This document shows positions 17,343-29,852 of a stretch of DNA of 64,000 bases, one piece after another. The DNA lies in contig NZ_JMPP01000052.1 of NCBI RefSeq assembly GCF_000735435.1, forward strand, positions 1-64,000, in the 5' to 3' direction. Each line of letters starts with the position of its first letter. Position 1 is the stretch's first letter. The position numbers and the translations under genes are program-made. Under the pieces are notes generated by a model. That model did no database searches. It worked only from the letters and a program-made list of their open reading frames with translations, and was not told where the DNA came from. The DNA is from Klebsiella planticola ATCC 33531. GTDB lineage: Bacteria; Pseudomonadota; Gammaproteobacteria; Enterobacterales; Enterobacteriaceae.

Positions 17343-18534
17343 AACGTAAAGCCTCAGCGGGTTGAGTGGCGGCAGCGCGCCAGGAAGGATACAACGTAGA
17401 TAACAATGCCAGCACCATGGCCACCAGTACGATAATCGTCACCTGGAAAGGCTCGATTGCGACCGGCAGCGCAGCGCCGTCAAGGAACGCGCCGATAATC
17501 GGCATTAAATTATTTAACTGGCTGGCGAGCAGTACGCCGAGTGCGGCGCCAAGCAAGGCTCCGACGATCCCGGCGCTGGCCCCCTGGACCATAAAGACCA
17601 GCATAATCTGTCGCGGGGTCAGCCCCAGGGTTTGCAAAATCGCCACCTCGCCCTGTTTTTCCATGACCATCATCCCCAGCGAGGTAATGATATTAAACGC
17701 CGCGACGGCCACAATCAGGCTCAGCAGCAGGCCCATCATATTTTTTTCCATGCGCACGGCCTGGAACAGCTCGCCTTTCCGCTCGCGCCAGTCCTGCCAC
17801 TTCGTTCCCTGCGGCAGCGTCTGCTGGCTGAGGGTATCCACCTGTAAAGGCTGGCTCAGCCACAGGCGCCAACCGGTAATGTTGCCCAGCGGGTAGCGCA
17901 TCAGGCGCGAGGCATCGTCGATATTGGTCAACATCTGATAGCCGTCCACTTCACTGTTGGCGGCAAAGGTGCCGATCACGTTAAACAGGCGTTGGCTGGG
18001 CACCCGCCCCATTGGCGTGAACTGACTGGCTGAAGGCACCATGACGCGAATCTGGTCGCCGCGGTTAACCCCCAGCTGACCGGCCAGCTGTTCGCCAAGA
18101 ATGACGTTATATTTGCCGGCCTGAAGATCGCTTTGCTTCACGTTAACGAGATAGGGAGTGAGCGGATCGTTTTGCGTCGGGTCGATACCCAGCATCACGC
18201 CAACTGCGACGCTGCGGGCGCTTTGCAGCACCACATCGCCGGTCGTTAATGGCGCTATGCGCGTGACGCCCTGTAACTTGATGGCGCTTTCCGGCAGCTG
18301 CTGAGGGTTCACCGAGCCCTGCTGTGCGCTAATCATGGCCTGCGGCATCAGCCCCAGGATGTTGTTCTGCAGCTCGCGCTCGAAGCCGTTCATGACCGAA
18401 AGCACGGTCACCAGCGCCATCACGCCAAGCGTAATGCCGATGGTGGATAGCCAGGAGACGAAACGACCGAAGCGGTCGGCTGCGCGCCCGCGCATGTAGC
18501 GAAGGCCGATAAAGAGTGCGGCAGGTTGGTACAT
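17335..18534 (-). CDS. lolC: Lipoprotein-releasing ABC transporter membrane subunit LolC
   Basis: LolC recruits LolA to the inner-membrane complex through its periplasmic domain. The start [17 protein letters not shown] at 18534 gives 399 residues, the family length; an in-frame extension to 18651 is not conserved. It has one N-terminal and three C-terminal membrane segments, and ends [20 protein letters not shown]. First gene of lolCDE. E. coli has ycfT between lolC and mfd; that gene is missing here. Confidence 0.95.
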   Translation of the reverse strand: MYQPAALFIGLRYMRGRAADRFGRFVSWLSTIGITLGVMALVTVLSVMNGFERELQNNILGLMPQAMISAQQGSVNPQQLPESAIKLQGVTRIAPLTTGDVVLQSARSVAVGVMLGIDPTQNDPLTPYLVNVKQSDLQAGKYNVILGEQLAGQLGVNRGDQIRVMVPSASQFTPMGRVPSQRLFNVIGTFAANSEVDGYQMLTNIDDASRLMRYPLGNITGWRLWLSQPLQVDTLSQQTLPQGTKWQDWRERKGELFQAVRMEKNMMGLLLSLIVAVAAFNIITSLGMMVMEKQGEVAILQTLGLTPRQIMLVFMVQGASAGIVGALLGAALGVLLASQLNNLMPIIGAFLDGAALPVAIEPFQVTIIVLVAMVLALLSTLYPSWRAAATQPAEALRYE

Positions 18535-18784
18535 GTAATCCATCTGGTTGCTGATAGCCGATGCACGAGTATATATGGCATAGCACAACGCGTAAATCAC
18601 TGAAACGGTAAGTTTTTGTCGCGTAATAAGAAAAAAGTAAAGATAAATCAAATGGATATTTGATTAGTCAGCGCTTATCTATCAGAATCTTTCACCGTAG
18701 CGGCCCCTCTTACCGTCAATCAGGTTGGCGAATACGGGTCAATCGCGGATAATCATCAACATTGAATATTAGCGATTTGCCCTT

Positions 18785-18990
18785 ATATACCGGTCATACT
18801 GCAAGCTGCATGTGCATTGGCGACGCTGGTTTACCCGAATCACTTACCTGCGTAAGCTCATCGGGCAGCAATCGGCAAAATGAGGGACCTCTTTGTCCCT
18901 TGCCAGAGGCATCGTCGACTGTTCAGGTTCGTTTCTGACGAATTTGTCGCTCACTTGCCGCGTAACCTGGCCTATGGCCTTGCCCCTTCG
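18785..18990. repeat. ERIC-like element with internal insertion
   Basis: The 564 bases between lolC and mfd have no gene. They hold a degenerate ERIC: a left arm (tataccggtcatactgcaag), and a core hairpin at 18834-18865 where cccga...cttac pairs with gtaag...tcggg. A right-arm-like stretch (ctcacttgccgcgtaacctgg, near 18950) follows, separated from the core by roughly 80 extra bases. The core matches the familiar ERIC centre with substitutions. The right boundary is uncertain. Confidence 0.65.
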
Positions 18991-19098
18991 GGGTCAGTGC
19001 AAGCGCTGTTCAACAATGCCTGAGGTGTTTTTGAGCAGCAATTCGAATATTTAGGGTACACATATAGAGCGAATCAAGAAGGGATCCTGATAACAGCT

Positions 19099-22545
<3,447 letters not shown>

Positions 22546-22550
22546 TCGCA

Positions 22551-22592
22551 GCGCGGAGGCGGTGCCCGTCACCGTCTTCCGCGCCTTTTTCT
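22551..22592 (+). terminator. intrinsic terminator after mfd
   Basis: Gcgcgga...ggcggtg pairs with caccgtc...tccgcgc, followed by ctttttct, six bases after the mfd stop. Confidence 0.85.
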
Positions 22593-22712
22593 TCCTTCAC
22601 GGTCACACCCGGTAAACTTTACAAACATTTTGCAATTCACCAGGGTTTCCCCACAGAGACCCGCGCGATAATCCCCGTCTGTTTCCTCATAAAAAATAAC
22701 CACTTATTTATT

Positions 22713-23675
22713 ATGGCTACTTTCGTATCGCGTTTTTCACTGTGGCTGGCAATGGCGGCCGTTGCTGGCGTCCTGGCCCTCCCTGCCCGCGCCAATACCT
22801 GGCCCTTACCGCCTTCAGGTAGCCGCCTCGTCGGGCAAAATCAGTTTCATGTCGTCCAGAATGACGGCGGTTCGCTGGAGGCTATCGCCAAAAAATACAA
22901 CGTGGGCTTTCTGGCATTGCTTCAGGCAAATCCCGGCGTCGATCCTTACGTTCCGCGTGCCGGCAGCGTACTGACCATTCCGCTGCAGACCCTACTGCCG
23001 GAAGCGCCGCGCGAAGGGCTGGTGATCAACCTCGCCGAGCTTCGCCTCTACTACTACCCGCCGGGGAAAAATGAGGTCACCGTCTACCCTATCGGTATCG
23101 GCCAGTTGGGAGGGGATACCCTTACTCCGACGATGATCACCACCGTCTCCGACAAGCGCGCAAATCCAACCTGGACGCCGACGGCGAATATTCGCGCACG
23201 GTATAAAGCGATGGGAATAGAACTCCCGGGCGTGGTACCTGCCGGGCCGGATAACCCGATGGGGCACCATGCTATCCGCCTTGCGGCCTACGGCGGCGTC
23301 TATCTGCTGCACGGCACGAATGCCGATTTTGGCATCGGAATGCGCGTAAGCTCCGGCTGTATCCGCCTGCGCGATGACGACATCAAAACCCTGTTTAACC
23401 TCGTTACCCCAGGGACGAAAGTCAATATTATCAACACGCCAGTAAAAGTCTCCGTGGAGCCTGACGGCAGACGTCTGGTGGAAATCCATCAGCCGCTGTC
23501 CAAACACTTAAATGACGATCCGCAGACGCTGCCAATAGTCCTGAATAGCGAGATGTCGGCGTTTAAGCAGGCCGCGCAGACCGATCAGACGGTGATGGAT
23601 CGTGCGATGGTGCTGCGTTCGGGTATGCCGATTGACGTTACCCGTCATCACAATGCTGGCGAACAGTCATTGTAA
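22713..23675 (+). CDS. ldtC: L,D-transpeptidase LdtC
   Basis: LdtC (YcfS) attaches Braun lipoprotein to peptidoglycan. The 320-residue protein equals the E. coli length. It has a signal peptide (cleavage near ARA, residue 27), a LysM-like segment (FHVVQNDGGSLEAIAKKYNV), and a YkuD domain with His200 (LLHGTNADFG) and catalytic Cys216 (SSGCIRL). The ATG at 22713 has only a weak ribosome site but fits the signal peptide; the frame is open back into mfd. It lies between mfd and bhsA as in E. coli. Confidence 0.94.
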   Translation: MATFVSRFSLWLAMAAVAGVLALPARANTWPLPPSGSRLVGQNQFHVVQNDGGSLEAIAKKYNVGFLALLQANPGVDPYVPRAGSVLTIPLQTLLPEAPREGLVINLAELRLYYYPPGKNEVTVYPIGIGQLGGDTLTPTMITTVSDKRANPTWTPTANIRARYKAMGIELPGVVPAGPDNPMGHHAIRLAAYGGVYLLHGTNADFGIGMRVSSGCIRLRDDDIKTLFNLVTPGTKVNIINTPVKVSVEPDGRRLVEIHQPLSKHLNDDPQTLPIVLNSEMSAFKQAAQTDQTVMDRAMVLRSGMPIDVTRHHNAGEQSL

Positions 23676-23691
23676 GCGCTTAGACAGAAAT

Positions 23692-23717
23692 AAAAAACCG
23701 CCCGGGGGCGGTTTTTA
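23692..23717 (+). terminator. intrinsic terminator after ldtC
   Basis: Aaaaaccgccc pairs with ggcggttttt through a GC-rich stem ending in T5. Confidence 0.88.
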
Positions 23718-23756
23718 TGGGATAACAAACGGGGTAAAACGATAGTGCGACGCTTC

Positions 23757-23849
23757 GCGGTTTCATAAAGGGGTGAAAACCGCGTCACGTAAGTGGCATA
23801 ACAGGGAACAACTTACTGCTCGCGGCCTGATAAAGGGGTCAGGGGTCGC
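23757..23849. repeat. two structured repeats with conserved loop and compensating stems
   Basis: Two copies of gcgg-N5-TAAAGGGG-N5' lie at 23757-23783 and 23822-23849, about 65 bases apart. The eight-base loop is identical. The five-base arms differ but stay complementary: TTTCA/TGAAA in the first and CCTGA/TCAGG in the second. Each is followed by gtggcat(a/g)acaggg. They sit between the ldtC terminator and the bhsA stop, so they would be in the 3' untranslated part of bhsA mRNA if transcribed. Confidence 0.7.
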
Positions 23850-23884
23850 GTTTTGTCAGTGGCATGACAGGGGTAAAACGAAAC

Positions 23885-24142
23885 TTATTTGTAGATAACC
23901 GCAGTGCCATGCAGGGTGTTTGGACCCGTTACTGAGGTGATACGGAAAGAGGTGGCGCCCATTTCTTCCGCTTTCTGCGCCAGCTGGTCTTCCAGCGAGC
24001 CCAGGTTTGTCCCGGCGGAGGCAGAAACGGTACCGATTTTGTGTTGGCCGGCAGGTGTGGACTGCACTTCAACAGCCGCGAAGCTGGCGAAAGAAAGAGA
24101 GCTCAGCACGGCGGCAAGCGTCAGCGTTTTGATGTTTTTCAT
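23885..24142 (-). CDS. bhsA: Stress-response outer membrane protein BhsA (YhcN/DUF1471 family)
   Basis: BhsA (YcfR, ComC) is a small envelope protein induced by copper, acid, oxidants and biofilm conditions. The 85 residues include a signal peptide (MKNIKTLTLAAVLSSLSFASFA) and one DUF1471 domain with the typical AEEMGATSFRITSVTG and C-terminal GTAVIYK. It is very close to the E. coli protein by eye. It is divergent from comR, its known repressor gene. Confidence 0.95.
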   Translation of the reverse strand: MKNIKTLTLAAVLSSLSFASFAAVEVQSTPAGQHKIGTVSASAGTNLGSLEDQLAQKAEEMGATSFRITSVTGPNTLHGTAVIYK

Positions 24143-24216
24143 GATTATTATACCTATGCAGATGATTTTTTTAGTAGGGTCGTAAGAATTAACTTAACGA
24201 TCGATAGGTAAATAAT

Positions 24217-24236
24217 AATGTGACCTATATCACACG
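24217..24236. promoter_or_regulatory. CRP-cAMP binding site, bhsA-comR intergenic
   Basis: TGTGA-CCTATA-TCACA at 24219-24234 matches both half-sites of the CRP consensus exactly. Its centre is about 84 bases upstream of the bhsA ATG and 165 upstream of comR, so bhsA is the more likely target. Confidence 0.75.
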
Positions 24237-24251
24237 TCAATGAATTTTTAT

Positions 24252-24303
24252 AACGATCGTTTATTTATTTATAAACAACTTAAAATTCATACATATATGA
24301 ATT
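24252..24303. promoter_or_regulatory. palindromes, candidate ComR operators
   Basis: AACGATCGTT (24252-24261) is a perfect palindrome, with a related aacgatcgat at 24196-24205. A second inverted repeat, aattcat-N6-atgaatt, is at 24284-24303. One of these may bind the TetR-family repressor ComR; no operator sequence was checked. Confidence 0.4.
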
Positions 24304-24391
24304 ATTTATTTTTGCGGGTTCAGCGCTGGAAGGTTGTAAGGTTTATTTTTATAATGCCTCTTCAACAAACCAACATAGGTACAGCGGCATC

Positions 24392-25027
24392 ATGACAACT
24401 GACGTTCAAAGTTGCACAAAAAAAAGCCGTGGCCGACCCAAAGTGTTCGACAAGGAAGCGGCGCTGGATAAGGCTATGGCACTTTTCTGGCAGCACGGCT
24501 ACGAGGCAACTTCTCTTGCCGATCTGGTGGAGGCGACCGGGGCAAAAGCACCGACGCTGTACGCTGAGTTCGTCAACAAGGAAGGGTTATTTCGCGCGGT
24601 TCTGGATCGCTATATTTCACGTTTTGCCGCCAGACACGAAGCGCTGTTGTTTGCCGAAGAAAAATCAGTTGATCAGGCGCTGCGAGACTATTTCACCGCC
24701 ATTGCCACCTGCTTTACCAGTAAAGACACGCCGGCAGGCTGTTTTATGATCAATACGTCCGCGGCGCTGGCGGCATCATCTACCGCGATCGCCAATACCA
24801 TTAAGTCGCGGCACGCGATGCAGGAACAAACGCTGACCCAGTTCCTCCAGCAGCGGCAGCTGCGCGGCGAACTGCCGCAAAACGGCGATGTGCGACAGCT
24901 GGCGCAGTTCTTAAACTGCGTGTTGCAAGGGATGTCCATCAGCGCACGCGAAGGGGCTGATTTCACCAGGCTGATGCAAATCGCCGATACCACCCTGCGG
25001 CTGTGGCCGCAAATCCTCCAGCACTAA
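24392..25027 (+). CDS. comR: TetR-family copper-responsive repressor ComR
   Basis: ComR represses bhsA/comC in E. coli and is released by copper. The 211-residue protein begins with a basic arm (KKSRGRPKVFDKEAALDKAM) and a TetR helix-turn-helix (YEATSLADLVEATGAKAPTLYAEF), followed by an AefR-like ligand domain with two nearby cysteines (ATCFTSKDTPAGCFM). It is divergent from bhsA across a 249-base regulatory gap. Confidence 0.93.
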   Translation: MTTDVQSCTKKSRGRPKVFDKEAALDKAMALFWQHGYEATSLADLVEATGAKAPTLYAEFVNKEGLFRAVLDRYISRFAARHEALLFAEEKSVDQALRDYFTAIATCFTSKDTPAGCFMINTSAALAASSTAIANTIKSRHAMQEQTLTQFLQQRQLRGELPQNGDVRQLAQFLNCVLQGMSISAREGADFTRLMQIADTTLRLWPQILQH

Positions 25028-25135
25028 TCTGCGCTTCCCCGGTGACAATCGCCACCGGGTTTTCCCCTGTCTTTCCTGATTAACCCCAGTTTTATTCATG
25101 TTTTCACACTGTTACGTATCAATTTTGTTGTAAAT

Positions 25136-25154
25136 GATATTGATAACAATAATC
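25136..25154. promoter_or_regulatory. Fur box upstream of the iutA-like gene
   Basis: GATATTGATAACAATAATC matches the 19-base Fur consensus at 15 positions. It lies about 118 bases before the receptor start, so iron repression is expected. Confidence 0.8.
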
Positions 25155-25271
25155 ACTACGTGCAAAATCCGCTTTTAAGTTTTTCTGCTTATTTCCATCT
25201 GTAACAACCGATGCGCCCGCATCGAACACTAAAAACAACATGACTGCAGTTAACTCATAAAAGGAATGCGT

Positions 25272-27458
25272 ATGAACAAGCGTCTCTGGGTGCTTAACCC
25301 ACTGCTGCTGGCCACCGCCCTGCCCGCCTTTGCCGCGCAGGCGGAAGAAGAAAACATTATCGTTAGCGCCAACCGAACTCACCGCACCGTCGCCGAAATG
25401 GCGCAAACCACGTGGGTTATCGAAGGTCAGGAGATAGAACAACAGGTTCAGGGGGGAAAGGAGTTCAAAGACGTCCTGGCCCAGTTGATTCCCGGAATTG
25501 ATGTCAGCAGCCAGGGACGAACCAACTACGGAATGAACATGCGTGGACGGGCCATCGTGGTGCTGATCGACGGCGTTCGCCTCAACTCTTCCCGTACCGA
25601 CAGCCGTCAGCTCGACGCTATCGACCCGTTCAACATTGAGCATATTGAAGTCATCTCCGGCGCCACTTCGCTGTATGGCGGCGGCAGTACCGGCGGCCTG
25701 ATCAATATCGTGACCAAAAAAGGGCAGCAGGAACGCCAGGTGGATCTGGAATTAGGCGGCAAAAGCGGATTTGCCAACAGCAACGATCACGACGAACGCG
25801 TGGCGGCGGCGGTCAGCGGCGGCACCGACCATGCTTCCGGACGGTTATCGGTGGCTTATCAGCGCTTTGGCGGCTGGTATGATGGCAATAACGATGCGCT
25901 GGTCCTCGATAATACGCAGACCGGCCTGCAGCACTCGGATCGCCTCGATGTCATGGGCACCGGCACCATCAACATCGACGATAACCGTCAGCTGCAGCTG
26001 GTGACGCAATACTATAAAAGCCAGGGCGATGATTACGGCCTGTATCTCGGCAAAAACATGTCGGCCGTCACCGGTGAGGGCAAAGCCTATACCACCGACG
26101 GGCTTAATTCCGACCGCGTTCCTGGTACCGAACGGCATCTGATTAGCCTGCAATACTCCGATGCCGATTTCTATGGCCAGAATCTGGTCAGCCAGATCTA
26201 TTATCGCGACGAGTCGCTGACCTTTTACCCCTTCCCGACGCTCACCAAAGGTCAGGTCAGCAGCTTCTCCTCATCTAAACAGGATACCGATCAGTACGGT
26301 GCGAAGATTACCCTTAACAGCCAACCGCTTGACGGCTGGGATCTGACCTGGGGGCTGGATGCCGATCATGAGACCTTTAATGCCAACCAGATGTTCTTCG
26401 ATCTGAACACTTCGATGGCGTCAGGCGGCCTGCACAACGAGTCTATCTACACGACAGGACGCTACCCGGGCTATAGCATTACAAACCTGGCGCCGTTCCT
26501 GCAAAGTAGTTATGACCTGAATGATATTTTCACACTGAGCGGCGGCGTGCGCTATCAATGGACGGAAAACCGGGTTGATGATTTTGTCGGCTACGCCCAG
26601 CAGCAGGATGTCGCCAGCGGCAAAGTGAACTCGGCCGATGCCATCCCGGGCGGTAAAACGGATTATGATAACTTCCTGTTTAACGCCGGTATTGTCGCCC
26701 ACCTCACCGACCGCCAGCAGACCTGGTTTAACTTCTCGCAGGGCGTCGAGCTGCCGGACCCGGGTAAATACTATGGTATCGGCAAATACGGCGCGGCGGT
26801 CAACGGCAACTATCCCCTGCTGTCGAGCGTCAACGTGGGTGATTCGCCGCTGCAGGGGATCAAAGTCAACTCCTACGAACTGGGCTGGCGTTACACCGGC
26901 GATAACCTGCGCACGCAGCTGGCGGCATACTACTCCACCTCGGACAAAACCATTGTCGTTAACCGCACCGATATGACGATCGACGTCCAGTCCGACAAGC
27001 GGCGTATTTACGGCGTGGAAGGGGCCGTCGATTACTTCTTCCCGGATAGCGACTGGAGCACAGGTGCGAACTTCAACGTGCTGAAATCTCAGGTGAAGAG
27101 TGACGGTAGCTGGCAGAAATGGGATGTGACTCTCGCTTCGCCATCTAAAGCCACCGCCTGGGTCGGCTGGGCGCCGGATCCGTGGTCGCTGCGCGTGCAA
27201 ACCCAGCAGGTATTCGACCTGAGCGATGCCAGCGGTAATAAGCTCGACGGCTATAATACCGTAGACTTTATCGGCAGCTATGCGCTCCCGGTGGGCAAAC
27301 TGACCTTCAGCATCGAGAACCTGCTGAACGAAGACTATGTCACCATCTGGGGACAGCGCGCCCCGCTGCTCTATAGCCCGACCTACGGCAGCAGTTCACT
27401 GTATGAATACAAAGGTCGCGGCCGTACCTTTGGCCTGAACTACGCCGTCAGCTTCTGA
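25272..27458 (+). CDS. iutA: TonB-dependent siderophore receptor, IutA (ferric aerobactin receptor) homologue
   Basis: A 728-residue outer-membrane barrel that imports ferric siderophore with TonB energy. It has a signal peptide (cleavage near AFA/AQA), a TonB box (EENIIVSAN), plug domain (NYGMNMRGRAIVVLIDGVR, ATSLYGGGSTGGLINIVTKKG) and a C-terminal barrel ending in Phe (GRTFGLNYAVSF). Long stretches match plasmid IutA, for example TVAEMAQTTWVIE, FNFSQGVELPDPGKYYG and RRIYGVEGAVDYF. No iucABCD genes are nearby, so it may take up aerobactin or related hydroxamates made by others. The ATG at 25272 is chosen because AAAGGA then has proper spacing; 25266 is too close. Sequence divergence from plasmid IutA suggests a chromosomal paralogue. 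Confidence 0.88.
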   Translation: MNKRLWVLNPLLLATALPAFAAQAEEENIIVSANRTHRTVAEMAQTTWVIEGQEIEQQVQGGKEFKDVLAQLIPGIDVSSQGRTNYGMNMRGRAIVVLIDGVRLNSSRTDSRQLDAIDPFNIEHIEVISGATSLYGGGSTGGLINIVTKKGQQERQVDLELGGKSGFANSNDHDERVAAAVSGGTDHASGRLSVAYQRFGGWYDGNNDALVLDNTQTGLQHSDRLDVMGTGTINIDDNRQLQLVTQYYKSQGDDYGLYLGKNMSAVTGEGKAYTTDGLNSDRVPGTERHLISLQYSDADFYGQNLVSQIYYRDESLTFYPFPTLTKGQVSSFSSSKQDTDQYGAKITLNSQPLDGWDLTWGLDADHETFNANQMFFDLNTSMASGGLHNESIYTTGRYPGYSITNLAPFLQSSYDLNDIFTLSGGVRYQWTENRVDDFVGYAQQQDVASGKVNSADAIPGGKTDYDNFLFNAGIVAHLTDRQQTWFNFSQGVELPDPGKYYGIGKYGAAVNGNYPLLSSVNVGDSPLQGIKVNSYELGWRYTGDNLRTQLAAYYSTSDKTIVVNRTDMTIDVQSDKRRIYGVEGAVDYFFPDSDWSTGANFNVLKSQVKSDGSWQKWDVTLASPSKATAWVGWAPDPWSLRVQTQQVFDLSDASGNKLDGYNTVDFIGSYALPVGKLTFSIENLLNEDYVTIWGQRAPLLYSPTYGSSSLYEYKGRGRTFGLNYAVSF

Positions 27459-27459
27459 T

Positions 27460-27493
27460 AAAAAAAGCCCCTCAGCCTGAGTGCAGGAGGGGC
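27460..27493 (-). terminator. intrinsic terminator for ycfJ, convergent with iutA
   Basis: Gcccctc (27467-27473) pairs with gaggggc (27487-27493). Read on the minus strand the hairpin is followed by T6. It lies between the two convergent stops. Confidence 0.75.
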
Positions 27494-27513
27494 AAATAAC
27501 AGTCACGTCTTTT

Positions 27514-28053
27514 TTACGCTTTGTTGTTGAGGACCAGCTGGCCGTTACTGTCCAGCGGAATCTGCGTCCCGGGATCGTGTTCCATGCGGATTTTTCCCTG
27601 CTGTTCGCCAATTTTGTAGGTCACATCGTAGCCCAGCATTTTATCCGACTTGTCATACACCGTTTTACAGCGCTGCTGCGTGGTGGTGTAGGTATCCCCT
27701 TCCTGCATCGAACCCTGAATCTGGTTACCGGCGTAACCGCCGCCCAGAGCGCCCACGACGGTCGCCACGCTGCGACCACGACCGCCGCCAAACTGATGGC
27801 CGATGACCCCGCCGGCAACGGCGCCAAGAACGGAGCCGGCGATGCGGTTTTCATCCTGCACCGGACGACGATGGGTCACGGTGACGTTACGGCATTCCTG
27901 ACGCGGAGTTTTTACGGTCTCTTTTATCGGTGTACTGGACACCACTTGCGCATATTGCGGGCCACGATCTAAGACGTTAAGACCAGCGACAGCTGCAACA
28001 CCCAGCGCGGCAGCCACGCCAATCCCTATACCCGCCAACATTGATTTATTCAC
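27514..28053 (-). CDS. ycfJ: YcfJ, glycine-zipper membrane protein
   Basis: A 179-residue protein of unknown biochemical role. It has an N-terminal hydrophobic segment (MLAGIGIGVAAALGVAAVAGL) and a glycine-zipper 2TM stretch (GSVLGAVAGGVIGHQFGGG...VGALGGGYAGNQIQG) as in Rick_17kDa-type proteins. The start is GTG at 28053, preceded by GGGAGGA, and the length equals E. coli YcfJ. It follows ndh in the same direction. Confidence 0.92.
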   Translation of the reverse strand: MNKSMLAGIGIGVAAALGVAAVAGLNVLDRGPQYAQVVSSTPIKETVKTPRQECRNVTVTHRRPVQDENRIAGSVLGAVAGGVIGHQFGGGRGRSVATVVGALGGGYAGNQIQGSMQEGDTYTTTQQRCKTVYDKSDKMLGYDVTYKIGEQQGKIRMEHDPGTQIPLDSNGQLVLNNKA

Positions 28054-28307
28054 GGGGTATCCTCCCTTGTTGCTGATAGAAACAATTTTGCTATCGACCC
28101 GGGGACCTTGCAAATGAGAAAGCGGATGAAAAATGCGGGGAAAAGCGGCAAACGGAGTGGATTCAGAGGAATCCGAGATGTTATGCGCGAAATGGCAGAC
28201 AGAAATTCTGTCATTGAGCCGGCAAGGAGATTACCGGCTCAACGTTCACCTTGTTACCATCCCAAACGGGCCTAGCGGCACAATCCGGGAACGAGGCAAA
28301 CAGACTA

Positions 28308-29612
28308 TCAGTGCAGCTTCAGACGGGGACGAATGATGCGGTTGATGCGCCCTACCAGCATCATCAGACCGGTCTTGCAGTAGCCGTGCAGCGCAATCTG
28401 GTGCATACGGTACAGAGAGATATACACGAAACGCGCAATACGTCCTTCGACCATCATGGAACCGCGCATCAGGTTGCCCATCAGGCTCCCCACGGTCGAG
28501 TAGTTGGAGAGCGAAACCAGCGAACCGTGATCTTTATAGACGTAGGGCTTCAGCGGCTTGTCTTTCATCTGCGCCAGAATATTATTCAATGCGCAGGTCG
28601 CCATCTGGTGAGCCGCCTGGGCGCGCGGTGGCACAAATCCACCTTCCGGACGCGCGCAGGATGCGCAGTCGCCGATCGCATAAATATCCGGGTCGAGCGT
28701 CGTTTGCAGCGTTGGCTGAACCACCAGTTGGTTAATACGGTTGGTTTCCAGACCGCCGATCTCTTTCATAAAGTCCGGCGCTTTGATCCCCGCCGCCCAG
28801 ACCATCAGGTCGGCATTAATGAACTCGCCGTCTTTGGTATGCAGACCGTTGGCATCGGCGCTGGTCACCATGGTTTTCGTCAGGACGCGTACACCAAGCT
28901 TTGTCAGTTCATTGTGAGCGGCGCTGGAAATACGCGGCGGCAGCGCAGGAAGAATACGCTCACCCGCTTCAACCAGAGTCACGTTCAATGCCTCGTTAGT
29001 CAGCCCTTTGTAACCGTAGCTGTGCAGTTGCTTCACCGCGTTGTGCAGCTCAGCGGAGAGCTCAACGCCGGTAGCCCCGCCGCCCACGATCGCGATATTG
29101 ACTTTGCCGTTGGCGCCGAGGTTAGCCGAGTATTTCAGGAACAGGTTCAGCATTTCCTGATGGAAACGGCGTGCCTGGTGCGGGTTATCAAGGAAAATAC
29201 AGTTCTCTTTGACGCCCGGAGTATTAAAGTCGTTAGAGGTACTGCCCAGCGCCATCACCAGCGTGTCGTACGGCAGCTTACGCTCGGCGACCAGCAGCTC
29301 GCCCTTCTCGTCACGCAGCTCGGACAGCGTAATGGTTTTCGCTTCACGGTTAATATCCGCCACTGACCCCAGCTGGAACTGGAAACCGTGGTTGCGGGCG
29401 TGGGCCAGATAGCTCAGCGCATCGACGCCTTCATCGAGCGAACCGGTCGCCACTTCATGCAGCAACGGCTTCCACAGATGGCTATGATTACGATCCACCA
29501 GCGTGATTTTCGCTTTTTTGCTACGCCCCAGCTTTCTCCCCAGCTGAGTCGCCAGTTCCAGTCCACCGGCACCGCCACCTACGATTACGATTTTTTTCAA
29601 TGGTGTAGTCAC
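28308..29612 (-). CDS. ndh: NADH dehydrogenase II (Ndh)
   Basis: Ndh is the non-proton-pumping, FAD-containing NADH:ubiquinone oxidoreductase bound to the inner membrane. The 434 residues equal the E. coli length. Two nucleotide-binding folds are seen: FAD site [18 protein letters not shown] and NADH site [18 protein letters not shown], plus the second FAD motif [11 protein letters not shown]. The C terminus is basic and amphipathic, suited to membrane contact. A consensus FNR box lies upstream, consistent with anaerobic repression known in E. coli. Confidence 0.97.
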   Translation of the reverse strand: MTTPLKKIVIVGGGAGGLELATQLGRKLGRSKKAKITLVDRNHSHLWKPLLHEVATGSLDEGVDALSYLAHARNHGFQFQLGSVADINREAKTITLSELRDEKGELLVAERKLPYDTLVMALGSTSNDFNTPGVKENCIFLDNPHQARRFHQEMLNLFLKYSANLGANGKVNIAIVGGGATGVELSAELHNAVKQLHSYGYKGLTNEALNVTLVEAGERILPALPPRISSAAHNELTKLGVRVLTKTMVTSADANGLHTKDGEFINADLMVWAAGIKAPDFMKEIGGLETNRINQLVVQPTLQTTLDPDIYAIGDCASCARPEGGFVPPRAQAAHQMATCALNNILAQMKDKPLKPYVYKDHGSLVSLSNYSTVGSLMGNLMRGSMMVEGRIARFVYISLYRMHQIALHGYCKTGLMMLVGRINRIIRPRLKLH

Positions 29613-29746
29613 GAGACCCCCTAAAAATATTAACCAATTGTTAATTAAAAGTTATATAAATAGCTCTTATTTAACAACAAGTTACAGCAGTGAAACCATT
29701 CAGCGAAATTGAGAATACCATGAACGGGTCATTGGTCATACCAAAA

Positions 29747-29760
29747 TTGATATGCATCAA
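29747..29760. promoter_or_regulatory. FNR binding site upstream of ndh
   Basis: TTGAT-ATGC-ATCAA is a perfect FNR consensus. It is centred about 141 bases before the ndh ATG, between ndh and ycfP. E. coli ndh is repressed by FNR from such sites. Confidence 0.85.
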
Positions 29761-29802
29761 GTTTTACCGCCTGTTTTTTAACCATGCCATCACTGGCGCC
29801 AT

Positions 29803-29835
29803 AAAAAAAGCCCGCCGTATTCACATACGGCGGGC
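29803..29835 (-). terminator. intrinsic terminator after ycfP
   Basis: Gcccgccgtat pairs perfectly with atacggcgggc (loop tcac) and is followed on the minus strand by T7, 18 bases past the ycfP stop. Confidence 0.9.
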
Positions 29836-29852
29836 CGGAGTCCAGGAGCGGT

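Noticed and set aside
18535-18651. Extended N terminus for LolC
   Set aside because: The extra 39 residues lack conservation and hydrophobic pattern fit; the MYQP start gives the exact family length.
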